DNA from: DATLYB01 sp964502525
GTDB lineage: Bacteria > Bacteroidota > Bacteroidia > Chitinophagales > CAIOSU01
Assembly (NCBI GenBank): GCA_964502525.1
Contig: CAZCXH010000119.1
Coordinates: 1 to 15,430, forward strand
Length of the DNA: 15,430 bases
Reading direction: 5' to 3'
Shown here one piece after another: positions 1-7,032 of this stretch; position 1 is the first letter of the stretch; every line of letters begins with the position of its first letter. The position numbers were made by a program, and so were the translations under genes. The notes under the pieces were generated by a model. It did not search any database, was not told the DNA's origin, and worked only from the letters and a program-made list of their open reading frames with translations.

Positions 1-55
1 CTTGTGCCCCCTCCGGTAAGACCGGAGTGCTCTGAACCAACTGAGCTAAGCTCCC
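1..55 (-). pseudogene. tRNA-like 5' part, copy A (runs off window edge)
   Basis: Read on the minus strand, this has a tRNA-like 5' acceptor strand (GGGAGCT), T8-A9, a D-stem GCTC/GAGC with a D-loop containing GG, and an anticodon arm CTCCG-GTCTTAC-CGGAG. By position the anticodon is CTT (Lys AAG codon). The loop is odd because G32/C38 and T33/A37 can also pair, leaving a 7-bp stem with a CTT triloop. All 55 bases are identical to copy B, including the CACAAG that would be the 5' T-stem. The T-loop and 3' acceptor would lie left of base 1, so completeness cannot be judged here. Since identical copy B is truncated, this copy is probably defective too, but a full tRNA crossing the edge is possible. 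Confidence 0.55.
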
Positions 56-102
56 GATATAAATTTTAAAGAACTTTCAACGCAAAAGACTAGGACTTCC
101 AA

Positions 103-157
103 CTTGTGCCCCCTCCGGTAAGACCGGAGTGCTCTGAACCAACTGAGCTAAGCTCCC
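103..157 (-). pseudogene. Truncated tRNA-like 5' part, copy B
   Basis: Identical to copy A over 55 bases. On the minus strand the D-arm and anticodon arm are intact and followed by GGGGGCACAAG, a plausible variable loop plus 5' T-stem. The next bases (TTGGAAGTCCTAGTC) do not form a T-arm with a normal TTCGAAT-type loop: ACAAG pairs only 4 of 5 with CTAGT across a 9-base loop. No sequence complementary to GGGAGCT follows before copy A begins. The unit therefore lacks a usable T-arm and 3' acceptor strand. It could be a decayed tRNA or the 5' side left after recombination in the T-arm. Confidence 0.65.
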
Positions 158-180
158 AAATTTTCAAAAAACAACTCAGC

Positions 181-233
181 GGTGACCCCTCCGGTAAGAC
201 TGGAGTGCTCTGAACCAACTGAGCTAAGTTCCC
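181..233 (-). pseudogene. Truncated tRNA-like 5' part, copy C (promoter-proximal)
   Basis: On the minus strand it starts GGGAACT, keeps the same D-arm as copies A and B, and has CTCCA-GTCTTAC-CGGAG, where A31/C39 mispair. It continues GGGGTCACCG, different from the GGGGGCACAAG of copies A and B, so it derives from a different tRNA paralogue rather than a pure tandem duplication. After ACCG the sequence becomes unrelated and T-rich, and no T-loop or matching AGTTCCC acceptor strand is found before copy B, 76 bases downstream. It is the first copy downstream of the promoter at 265-295. Confidence 0.6.
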
Positions 234-264
234 GTAAAAAGAAATACGTTTCCTTACCGAGCCG

Positions 265-295
265 CAAATTTAACAGAGTAAGCCATCTCTACAAA
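265..295 (-). promoter_or_regulatory. Bacteroidota sigma-A promoter facing the tRNA-like array
   Basis: On the minus strand TTTG (292-295) is followed by exactly 19 bases and then TAAATTTG (265-272), matching the Bacteroidota consensus TTTG-N19-TAnnTTTG. Transcription would start near position 258 and run leftward into copies C, B and A. No protein gene lies downstream of it in the window, so the tRNA-like array, or tRNAs beyond the left edge, is the evident target. Confidence 0.7.
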
Positions 296-402
296 ACGTT
301 TGTTAATAAACAGGTTGTCCTGACCAATTCCAAGACCGAAACTTGAAGTTGCGGAGTGTGAAAATATTGATGCATAATTATCGTTTGATTACCAATTAAA
401 AT

Positions 403-2928
403 ATGTACAGGCGCGTATTTTATACTATGGTTGGGTTGGCAAGCGTGCCCATGCTGTTCATGGTATTCGTTTCGGCTTATGTTTTCATCAATAGTGCGGA
501 GATCAAGGAAAAGCTTATTGCAGAAATCAGCAGCAGCACAGGGGGGAATATCAGGATTCACGGGAAAGTGGATTTCGCACTGTTCAGGCATTTGCCGAAT
601 GTGGCGTTGGAACTGCAAAGCGTTGAAATCAGTGGCACCGATTCCACCAGCACACCTTTTGTAAAGGCTGAAAGGATTTATCTGCTTGCTAATTTCTGGG
701 ATGTGGTACGGGGCAACTGGAATATACAAGCCACTTCTATCGAAGATGGAGAAGTTGCAATGCTGAAGACAAGAGATGGAGTCATCAACTACAGGTTTGC
801 CAAAACGGATGCGAGTGTTGATTCAGCCGGTTCGGATGCAATCGGCATCGAAAAAGCCATATTGAAAAACATTGGCTTCAGGCTTAACGATGAGATGAAT
901 GATGTTAACATCAGCCTGCGCGTGGATGATGCCAGCGTCAGAGGAAATTTTTCAACAAAAAATCTTTTGCTTAAAACAGTCGGCAATGCGTACTCGCACC
1001 ATGTGCAGATAAAGCAGGTTGATTACGCGCATGAAAGGGAAATCAACTTTGACGGTTCGCTGTCTGTGCTGCCTGAAAGTGAAAGCTACATGCTTGCGGT
1101 CAGGAAGTTCATTGTCGAGAACAATGAATTTGAGGTCAATGGTAGTATTAATGTCGTGAACAATGCTCCTGAATTCGACCTCACGGTCAGGGGAAAAGAT
1201 ATTTCCATCCAGGATTTGCCCATGCTGCTTCCGGTTCAGTATTCATCAAAGCTCAATGGCATCAAGGGAACCGGCAAAGTGCAATTGTCATCGGAAATAA
1301 AAGGGAGGCTGGATGAAAAGGTGAGTCCGCTCATAACTATTGCCGCAAGCGCATCCGGGGCAACCATGAAAATTCCGGGAATGGAGAACAGGATAGAGGA
1401 CCTGACCTTCAAGGGAACCTTCACCAACGGTGCGCAGCATTCATTCGCAACGTCTTCCCTGGTATTCCAAAGCCTTACGGCTAAAACCAGGGAGGGTGTC
1501 CTGGATGCGGTTTTTTCCATCAGCGATCTTAATAATCCTCAATTACAGGCAAATGCGCACGGCACTGTGGACCTCTCCATGTTCAACCGTTTCCTGCCGG
1601 ACAGCGGCAGTGTCAGGGAAATGAAAGGCTTGTTGGAATTCAAAAATCTTAAATATAACGGAAAAGCCGGCAGCGTGATAAGCGGAAAATTTTACGGCAT
1701 GGAAGGCTCCGTTTCGATGCAAAACGTAGAGGTGAAAATTGACACCCTTCCCATCTCGATTGCCGAGGCGCATATCGAGGCGTATGAAAAATCGCTTTCC
1801 ATCTGGAAACTTGACATGCAACTGCCCGGGAGCAAGTTTTTTGTCACAGGGAGCATTATGCACATGCCGGGGCTGTCAAAGACTTATAACGTCCCGGTTG
1901 TTAACCTGACAGTGAAGGCTGACCGTGTCAATGTTGAAGATATACTTGCGCTGGCGAATAGCGGAACCGATGTTCCCGATGCGGGGCAAAAATCGAACAG
2001 CCTGTCATTTGGCGCCAATGGATTTATCCGTTTGAATTCAAATTATATCGGATGGGGCAAATTCAAAGCCTATGATGCTTCATGCACGCTGGCGCTCACG
2101 GATAATATTGCCGAAATAAAGAATTTTTCATGCAATACAATGGATGGAACGCTTGATTTCGACAGTAAAATCGTAAAGTATGCCAATGGCATGGCAACCA
2201 CCACCACCGCGCAGGGGAGCAATATCAACATCAATGAGATGTTTTTCCAGTTGAACGACTTCAACCAACATACCATCACCAGCAAAAATGTTGCAGGCAA
2301 GCTTGAATTCAAGGCAGACGTCAAAGCCGATTTTGCGGATGGCGCTTTAGATGAAAGCAGCCTCGTTTCGTCATCAAAACTCACTATTTCGGAGGGGCAG
2401 TTGATTGACTTCAAGCCGCTGGAGGGGCTTTCAAATTTTATTGACATCGAAGAGTTGCGTGGCATCAAATTCTCCACTTTGAGCAACACCATAACCATAT
2501 CCCAAAAAGTGGTGACTATCCCGGAAATGCTTATAAGATCTTCCGCAATGACGCTGTCATTGTCAGGGCAGCAAACATTCAGCGGATTAATTGACTACCA
2601 CGTCAAGGTCAATATCTTCAACCTGCTCGGGAAAAGATTCCGCAAGAAGAAAAATGTTGAAGAATATGAAGAGGTGGGCGAGGATGATTTCAACTTTTAT
2701 CTTTCGATGAAAGGCACCGCTGACGAGCCGATCATCAAGCACGAGAAGCAGGGGGTGAGGAACCGGGTCGTGCATCAGAAGGAAAATTTTCAACTATTGG
2801 AAGAAATGGAGGAGGATCCCGCTGATACAGGCAATACGGATGCGAAAGAACGAATTGTTCTCTCCAACAAAAAAAAGGTAAAAGAACCTGAAGAGGATCT
2901 GGAATACATAGATTGGGAAGATGAGTAG
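403..2928 (+). CDS. AsmA family inner-membrane-anchored protein
   Basis: 841 residues. An N-terminal hydrophobic helix (about 7-29) is followed directly by the AsmA-type start of the periplasmic part (INSAEIKEKLIAEISSSTGG, then a GKVDFALFRHLPNVAL segment). A long beta-rich region full of short alternating strands and N/G/D turns follows, then an AsmA C-terminal-like segment at about 640-760 (ADVKADF, SKLTISEGQL, SLSGQQTFSGLIDYHVKV). The last 90 residues are highly charged, ending DLEYIDWEDE. AsmA-like proteins are thought to form lipid-conducting or folding-related structures between inner and outer membranes; the exact role here is inferred. The ATG follows an A-rich leader (ACCAATTAAAAT), typical of Bacteroidota. 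It is transcribed divergently from the tRNA-like array. The family call is firm, the function is not. Confidence 0.85.
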   Translation: MYRRVFYTMVGLASVPMLFMVFVSAYVFINSAEIKEKLIAEISSSTGGNIRIHGKVDFALFRHLPNVALELQSVEISGTDSTSTPFVKAERIYLLANFWDVVRGNWNIQATSIEDGEVAMLKTRDGVINYRFAKTDASVDSAGSDAIGIEKAILKNIGFRLNDEMNDVNISLRVDDASVRGNFSTKNLLLKTVGNAYSHHVQIKQVDYAHEREINFDGSLSVLPESESYMLAVRKFIVENNEFEVNGSINVVNNAPEFDLTVRGKDISIQDLPMLLPVQYSSKLNGIKGTGKVQLSSEIKGRLDEKVSPLITIAASASGATMKIPGMENRIEDLTFKGTFTNGAQHSFATSSLVFQSLTAKTREGVLDAVFSISDLNNPQLQANAHGTVDLSMFNRFLPDSGSVREMKGLLEFKNLKYNGKAGSVISGKFYGMEGSVSMQNVEVKIDTLPISIAEAHIEAYEKSLSIWKLDMQLPGSKFFVTGSIMHMPGLSKTYNVPVVNLTVKADRVNVEDILALANSGTDVPDAGQKSNSLSFGANGFIRLNSNYIGWGKFKAYDASCTLALTDNIAEIKNFSCNTMDGTLDFDSKIVKYANGMATTTTAQGSNININEMFFQLNDFNQHTITSKNVAGKLEFKADVKADFADGALDESSLVSSSKLTISEGQLIDFKPLEGLSNFIDIEELRGIKFSTLSNTITISQKVVTIPEMLIRSSAMTLSLSGQQTFSGLIDYHVKVNIFNLLGKRFRKKKNVEEYEEVGEDDFNFYLSMKGTADEPIIKHEKQGVRNRVVHQKENFQLLEEMEEDPADTGNTDAKERIVLSNKKKVKEPEEDLEYIDWEDE

Positions 2929-3004
2929 GGGTATCAAGTCGTTCATTCTGTTGGATAGTTTGTTTACTGTTTGCGCGATTACCCTTTACTGTTATACTTA
3001 GACC

Positions 3005-3023
3005 GTAAACCGAACCGTAAACC
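3005..3023. repeat. Short GTAAACC direct repeat
   Basis: GTAAACC occurs at 3005-3011 and 3017-3023, separated by GAACC, in the 236-bp spacer between the AsmA gene and the histidine kinase. The same heptamer family forms a longer array at 6553-6587. Apart from this I see no gene, convincing promoter or terminator hairpin in 2929-3164. Confidence 0.5.
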
Positions 3024-3164
3024 AGAGGTTGCTGACATGAAATGCTTGGACAAAGCAGCAGTTTGTTCGCAAGCCAGCCTGCACTTTTTATTCTACAGCT
3101 AAAAATGAGAAACTGCTTGTGATTTGATTCTTTCCCTTAATTTACCGCTTCGCCTTTTTCCAAT

Positions 3165-4310
3165 ATGAATACTTACCGCCAGAGGTCAATTTGGAAAATA
3201 CTGCTGATTGCGGCTGCTTTGATTATCATGGGCGCATCGCTCTGGTATTCCAACAGGCTTGCCGGAGAACTTGCCGAACGCGAGGAGGACGAGGCGGAGA
3301 TGTGGGCGAAAGCTTACAAGAGCATATTGCAGGCTGATGAGAACTCCGATTTGAGCTTCGAACTGGAAATGATTAGGGAAAACGAAAGCGTTCCCGCCAT
3401 GCTGGTGGATGACAAAGACAGCATTCTCGCAGTGCGCAATATTGACGCCTCGCGCGGAAGGGAGTATTTGAAGAAGCGGTTGGAAGAGATGAAAGCCGAC
3501 TTGGACAAGCCGATTGAAATGGAAATAAGCCCGGGCGTGAAAAATTTCATTTATTATGAGGAGTCAATTTATATCAAGAGGCTAAGGCTCTACCCGCTTG
3601 TGCAGCTAGGGATTATCGGAGCTTTTCTTGCATTTGCCTACGTTCTTTTCAGCACGGCAAGGGCGGCTGAGCAAAATCAGCTTTGGGTGGGCATGGCTAA
3701 GGAAACCGCACACCAACTGGGCACTCCGTTAACATCGCTCTCCGCATGGCTTGAAATGCTGAAAGAAAAAACAGCAGATGCCGAAACAATTGAAATTCTG
3801 AATGACGTGGAAAAGGACATTGAGCGGCTTGAGTTGGTAGCTGACCGTTTTTCAAAGATTGGCTCTGCCCCTGAAATGAAAGCAGAGGCATTGAAGCCGC
3901 ATCTCGTAAAATGCCTCGGCTATATCCGCAAGCGCTCGTCTGAATTGGTAAAGCTGGATTTGCATTGTGATGAAAATATCCATGCGAAGTTCAGCGCTCC
4001 ATTGTTTGAATGGGTGATTGAAAACCTGCTGAAAAATGCTTTGGATGCGATGAGCGGCAAGGGAATGATTTCCATTAATGTTTTTACTGATAAGGGTAAG
4101 GTTGTTTTAGATGTGAAAGACACCGGCAAGGGAATACCCAAAGGAGATTTTAATACTGTGTTTCAACCCGGCTACAGCACCAAGAAAAGAGGGTGGGGGC
4201 TTGGATTGACGTTGAGCAAGCGCATCATTGAGCAGTATCATAAGGGCAAAATCTTTGTGAAAGCATCCTCGCCTGCCGGAACTACATTCAGGATAGTTTT
4301 ACCGATGTAA
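3165..4310 (+). CDS. Membrane sensor histidine kinase, orphan
   Basis: 381 residues. Two transmembrane helices (about 9-29 and 143-163) bracket a roughly 110-residue, probably periplasmic, sensor region. The cytoplasmic kinase core has an H-box AKETAHQLGTPLTSL with phospho-acceptor His183, an N-box ENLLKNALDAM (Asn287/Asn291), a G1 box DTGKGIP (Asp319) and a G2 box GWGLGLTLSKRI (343-354). HQLGTPL in place of the commoner HELRTPL is frequent in Bacteroidota kinases. All catalytic boxes are present, so it should autophosphorylate using ATP. No response regulator, PAS, HAMP or receiver domain is encoded in it or beside it, so its partner must be elsewhere and its signal is unknown. The ATG is the first start after TTTTTCCAAT. 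Confidence 0.9.
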   Translation: MNTYRQRSIWKILLIAAALIIMGASLWYSNRLAGELAEREEDEAEMWAKAYKSILQADENSDLSFELEMIRENESVPAMLVDDKDSILAVRNIDASRGREYLKKRLEEMKADLDKPIEMEISPGVKNFIYYEESIYIKRLRLYPLVQLGIIGAFLAFAYVLFSTARAAEQNQLWVGMAKETAHQLGTPLTSLSAWLEMLKEKTADAETIEILNDVEKDIERLELVADRFSKIGSAPEMKAEALKPHLVKCLGYIRKRSSELVKLDLHCDENIHAKFSAPLFEWVIENLLKNALDAMSGKGMISINVFTDKGKVVLDVKDTGKGIPKGDFNTVFQPGYSTKKRGWGLGLTLSKRIIEQYHKGKIFVKASSPAGTTFRIVLPM

Positions 4311-4407
4311 CTGCTGATTGCAAGACAAAGCAGCGCAAACCTCAACTTGAATGAAACATTGCTAATTTCGTTGAGTAAACATACCTTGAGCAGCGGAATA
4401 AGCGAAA

Positions 4408-4875
4408 ATGAAACATTTAATAATAGTAGGTTTGATAGCAATACTGGGTTTCGATGCGATTGCCCAGGAAACTGCATCTTGGCAAACCGACATGCTCAAG
4501 GCGGTTGATCTTGCCATAAAGGAGAAAAAACCCTTATTTCTGTTTTTTACAGGCAGCGATTGGTGCGGTTGGTGCAAGAGGCTGCAAAAGGAAGTGTTTA
4601 TTCAGCCGCAATTCCAAACCTGGGCGAAAAAGAATGTCATACTCGTGGAGCTGGATTTCCCGCGGATGAAACAGATAGATCCCAGGATACAGCAGCAGAA
4701 CATGGAGATTGCTCAGATGTTTGAGGTCAGGGGCTACCCCACGGTTTGGTTTGTGACCGCTGACAAGAAAGAAGCTCAGATACAGTTTGGCAAAATCGGC
4801 AGCACCGGCTACATTGCAGGCGGTCCCGATATCTGGATCGGAGAAGCCAACAGGATTCTTCAGGCGCAGAGGTAA
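4408..4875 (+). CDS. Exported thioredoxin-fold protein (WCGWCK)
   Basis: 155 residues. A signal peptide (MKHLIIVGLIAILGFDAIAQ) with likely cleavage near residue 20 is followed by a thioredoxin fold. It has FFTGSDWCGWCKRLQ with redox cysteines Cys53 and Cys56, and a cis-proline loop RGYPTVWF (Pro111). The CGWC active site, rather than CGPC, and the preceding GSDWCGWC resemble the thioredoxin_7 / DsbD-gamma-like group of periplasmic thiol-disulfide proteins. The likely role is reduction or isomerisation of exported protein disulfides; the substrate is unknown. Its stop lies 20 bp before the GDPD gene, so the two are probably co-transcribed. A weak -7-like TACCTTGAG lies in the 97-bp upstream spacer but is not consensus. 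Confidence 0.85.
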   Translation: MKHLIIVGLIAILGFDAIAQETASWQTDMLKAVDLAIKEKKPLFLFFTGSDWCGWCKRLQKEVFIQPQFQTWAKKNVILVELDFPRMKQIDPRIQQQNMEIAQMFEVRGYPTVWFVTADKKEAQIQFGKIGSTGYIAGGPDIWIGEANRILQAQR

Positions 4876-4894
4876 CTTTTAGCGAGCGCAAGCC

Positions 4895-5830
4895 GTGCGG
4901 AAGGCTCCACTTACCACATTGTTGTTTATTCACATCTTCGTTATGTTGCTTGCCGGATGCCGCCAATCGGAAAACAAATCAGCTCAACCTTCAGCGGATT
5001 CCGCCAAAAAAGCTTTTGATGTGGAAGGACATCGCGGAGCGCGGGGAACGTATCCCGAAAACTCCATTCCCGGATTTGTTTATGCGCTTGAGTTGGGGGT
5101 TACAACGCTGGAAATGGACGTGGTGGTTTCGTCTGACGGAAAATTGGTGGTGTCGCATGATCCCTGGATGTCTTCCGCAATTTGTTTGCATCCTGACGGC
5201 ACTCCCGTGACGAAGGATGAGGAAGCCAGCCTGAATCTTTACCGGATGAACTATGATGAGATAAGACGATATGATTGCGGCAGCAGGGGCAATAAACGGT
5301 TTCCATCGCAGAATAAAATGGCGGCTTACAAGCCATTGCTGTCCGAAGTGATTGATACGATTGAGAAGATCATCAGGCAAAAAAATATTTCCCCGGTTAA
5401 TTATAACATCGAGACCAAATGCGCGCCATCAGGTGACAACATTTTTCATCCCGCCCCCGCTGAGTTTACGGCAATGCTGCTGGAGGAAATCAGAAAACTC
5501 GGGGTTGAAAAACGCGTGATAGTTCAGTCTTTTGACATCAGAACATTGCAGGAAATGAACGGGCTTGCACCGGAAATCAGGCTTGCATTTCTTGAAGAAG
5601 CCGGGGGGGAATTTTCTTCAAAGATCAGTGATCTCGGCTTCACGCCTGCCGTTTACAGCCCGGATTATCATCTCCTGAATGAATCATTGATTGTCCGCTC
5701 TCATTCCCAGGGGATGCTTGTTATTCCCTGGACGGTGAATGATACATCCGAGATGAAAAGACTGATTGATTTGGGAGTTGATGGCATCATTACGGATTAC
5801 CCTAACGATTTGCTGAAGTTAGTGGATTAA
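4895..5830 (+). CDS. Lipoprotein glycerophosphodiester phosphodiesterase
   Basis: 311 residues from a GTG start. An in-frame TAG at 4880 excludes longer forms, and the next in-frame Met (residue 17) would destroy the signal peptide. The N-terminus is a lipoprotein signal with lipobox LLAGC (Cys22). The GDPD domain is clear: GHRGARGTYPENSIPGF (His46, Arg47, Glu55), then LEMDVVVSSDGKLVVSHDP (Glu73, Asp75, His88), and a C-terminal VIPWTVND / DGIITDYP pair typical of this TIM-barrel family. It should hydrolyse glycerophosphodiesters to glycerol-3-phosphate and an alcohol in the periplasm or at a membrane surface, using a divalent metal. The insert after HDP, rich in acidic residues, is of the GlpQ-like type. 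Probably in one operon with the thioredoxin-fold gene. Confidence 0.9.
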   Translation: MRKAPLTTLLFIHIFVMLLAGCRQSENKSAQPSADSAKKAFDVEGHRGARGTYPENSIPGFVYALELGVTTLEMDVVVSSDGKLVVSHDPWMSSAICLHPDGTPVTKDEEASLNLYRMNYDEIRRYDCGSRGNKRFPSQNKMAAYKPLLSEVIDTIEKIIRQKNISPVNYNIETKCAPSGDNIFHPAPAEFTAMLLEEIRKLGVEKRVIVQSFDIRTLQEMNGLAPEIRLAFLEEAGGEFSSKISDLGFTPAVYSPDYHLLNESLIVRSHSQGMLVIPWTVNDTSEMKRLIDLGVDGIITDYPNDLLKLVD

Positions 5831-5875
5831 ATCTGATATCCGATGACCAGATTTTTCCTTTTTATTAAAAACCAC

Positions 5876-5883
5876 TACCTTTG
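5876..5883 (+). promoter_or_regulatory. -7 box TACCTTTG for rplS
   Basis: A perfect TAnnTTTG lies 37 bp upstream of the L19 start. The -33 position carries only a T-rich run (TTTTTCC), not TTTG. The predicted leader is about 30 bases, which leaves little room for a structured ribosomal-protein leader. Confidence 0.55.
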
Positions 5884-5920
5884 CCAACCAATTTGATTAT
5901 CCCAGTAAAAGCACGGTGTT

Positions 5921-6400
5921 ATGGACAAGTTAAAAACTATAGAGAGGAGGCTTATTCCCTCCAGGGAATTCCCCAAATTCAAGGCGGGCGACAATATCAC
6001 CGTTTTCTACAAAATTATTGAAGGAAACAAGGAAAGAATTCAGCCCTTCCGTGGTGACGTTATTCAGGTGAAGGGAGCGGGATTGTCCGCCACTTTTACG
6101 GTTCGTAAGATATCGAATGGCGTAGGTGTGGAAAGAATCTTCCCGTTGTGTTCGCCCAATATTGACCGGATTGAAGTTAATAAGGCCGGTAAAGTTAGGC
6201 GCGCCAGAATATTCTATCAGCGTGTGCTGAAAGGTAAAAAAGCGCGCATTTCTGAAAAGAAGGGCTTAATGGAAGCAATGGATGAAAATGGACAAGCGAC
6301 ACAGGAACAAGCATCGGAGCAAATGAAATCTGCAGAAAAGCAATCTGAAGCGCCAAAGCGGGAACAGCCGGTATCTCCGGCCTCCGCTGAAGGGAAGTAG
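5921..6400 (+). CDS. rplS: 50S ribosomal protein L19 with C-terminal extension
   Basis: 159 residues. The core is a clear bacterial L19: FKAGDNITVFYKIIEGNKERIQ, then FRGDVIQVKG, STFTVRKISNGVGVERIFPL with one substitution (A-T-F), SPNIDRIEV and KVRRARIFYQR. L19 sits at the 30S-50S interface. The usual family length is about 115-120 residues. Here a tail of about 40 residues after ARISEKK is rich in Glu, Gln, Ser, Ala and Pro (for example ATQEQASEQMKSAEKQSEAP) and is probably disordered. The gene is not next to rpsP, rimM or trmD in this window, the arrangement common in other phyla, and it appears monocistronic with its own -7 box at 5876-5883. Confidence 0.95.
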   Translation: MDKLKTIERRLIPSREFPKFKAGDNITVFYKIIEGNKERIQPFRGDVIQVKGAGLSATFTVRKISNGVGVERIFPLCSPNIDRIEVNKAGKVRRARIFYQRVLKGKKARISEKKGLMEAMDENGQATQEQASEQMKSAEKQSEAPKREQPVSPASAEGK

Positions 6401-7032
6401 CCTCACCGCCTCCGGCAGCAGTATCCTTCCCGGGAAACTGATGTTGAACCATATCAGGACAAATATTGAATTATACTGTGCGCGGGATAAAATCTTACAT
6501 TTTCGATTTCTGTTTGCAGTTTATATGGTTACGGTTGTGCAAACTCCAAACTGTAAACCGTAAACTGTAAACTGTAGACTGTAAACGGCTCAATGGCGTA
6601 ATTTATCCCGTTCAAAGTATAAATGGCAGTTCTAAAAATTCTGCCACATACTCCTTCTCAACAGGAAGATGGATGGGGTGGGGTGGTAAAAGAGCAATTT
6701 TCAGAATTGCCCTTAATTTTTTACCTCAATCCCGCAGGCGATGCGACCACGGTTTCAATTGACATTAGCGGCAACGCAACCACTTTGGGCATCTTCATCC
6801 TTGAAATGAATGGAAAGATTATCAGCCGAATTTTGGCTTACGCTCAATTGTTTCACCAATGGCATTTTAAGGCGTTGCCATACAAACCAATGCAACTCAC
6901 CGGATGAAGAAGTTGGTCGTCTTGAAATAAAGCCTTCGGGAAATGTGAACTTCAGGAAGCAAAGGTCAAATTTTTATGAGCATGCCCCTGCTGCAGGCTG
7001 CAATTATGATGGTAAGGAGATGCAAATTTCAT
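6401..7032. other. Long intergenic region without a supported gene
   Basis: 632 bp between rplS and queG. It holds the GTAAACT heptamer array (6553-6587) and a weak terminator-like hairpin GCAATT-TTCAG-AATTGC (6694-6710) followed by CCTTAATTTTTT. Two short open frames (6623-6907 and 6810-7070) overlap each other, have no recognisable domain, and are best treated as chance frames or remains of a decayed gene. I found no TAnnTTTG box on either strand. Confidence 0.5.
6553..6587. repeat. Tandem heptamer array GTAAACT x5
   Basis: Five consecutive 7-bp units: GTAAACC, GTAAACT, GTAAACT, GTAGACT, GTAAACG. The preceding CCAAACT (6546-6552) looks like a partly matching sixth unit. It lies in the rplS-queG spacer. 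The 7-bp phase is not a multiple of three and no gene covers it. Related units occur at 3005-3023. Confidence 0.75.

Noticed and set aside
1..233. Possible CRISPR array from the repeated 55-bp units
   Set aside because: Only three units with uneven spacing (47 and 23 bp), and the repeats have clear D-arm and anticodon-arm structure; no cas genes.
379..387. TATCGTTTG as a promoter for the AsmA gene
   Set aside because: Spacing inside the box is one base too long and no -33 element is placed correctly.
289..729. Minus-strand open frame of 146 codons
   Set aside because: Overlaps the AsmA gene start and the promoter region, with no domain; a shadow frame.
6623..6907. 94-codon plus-strand frame in the rplS-queG spacer
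   Set aside because: No recognisable domain, no promoter or ribosome site, contains a hairpin with a T-rich tail and is overlapped by another frame; kept only as a possible decayed gene.
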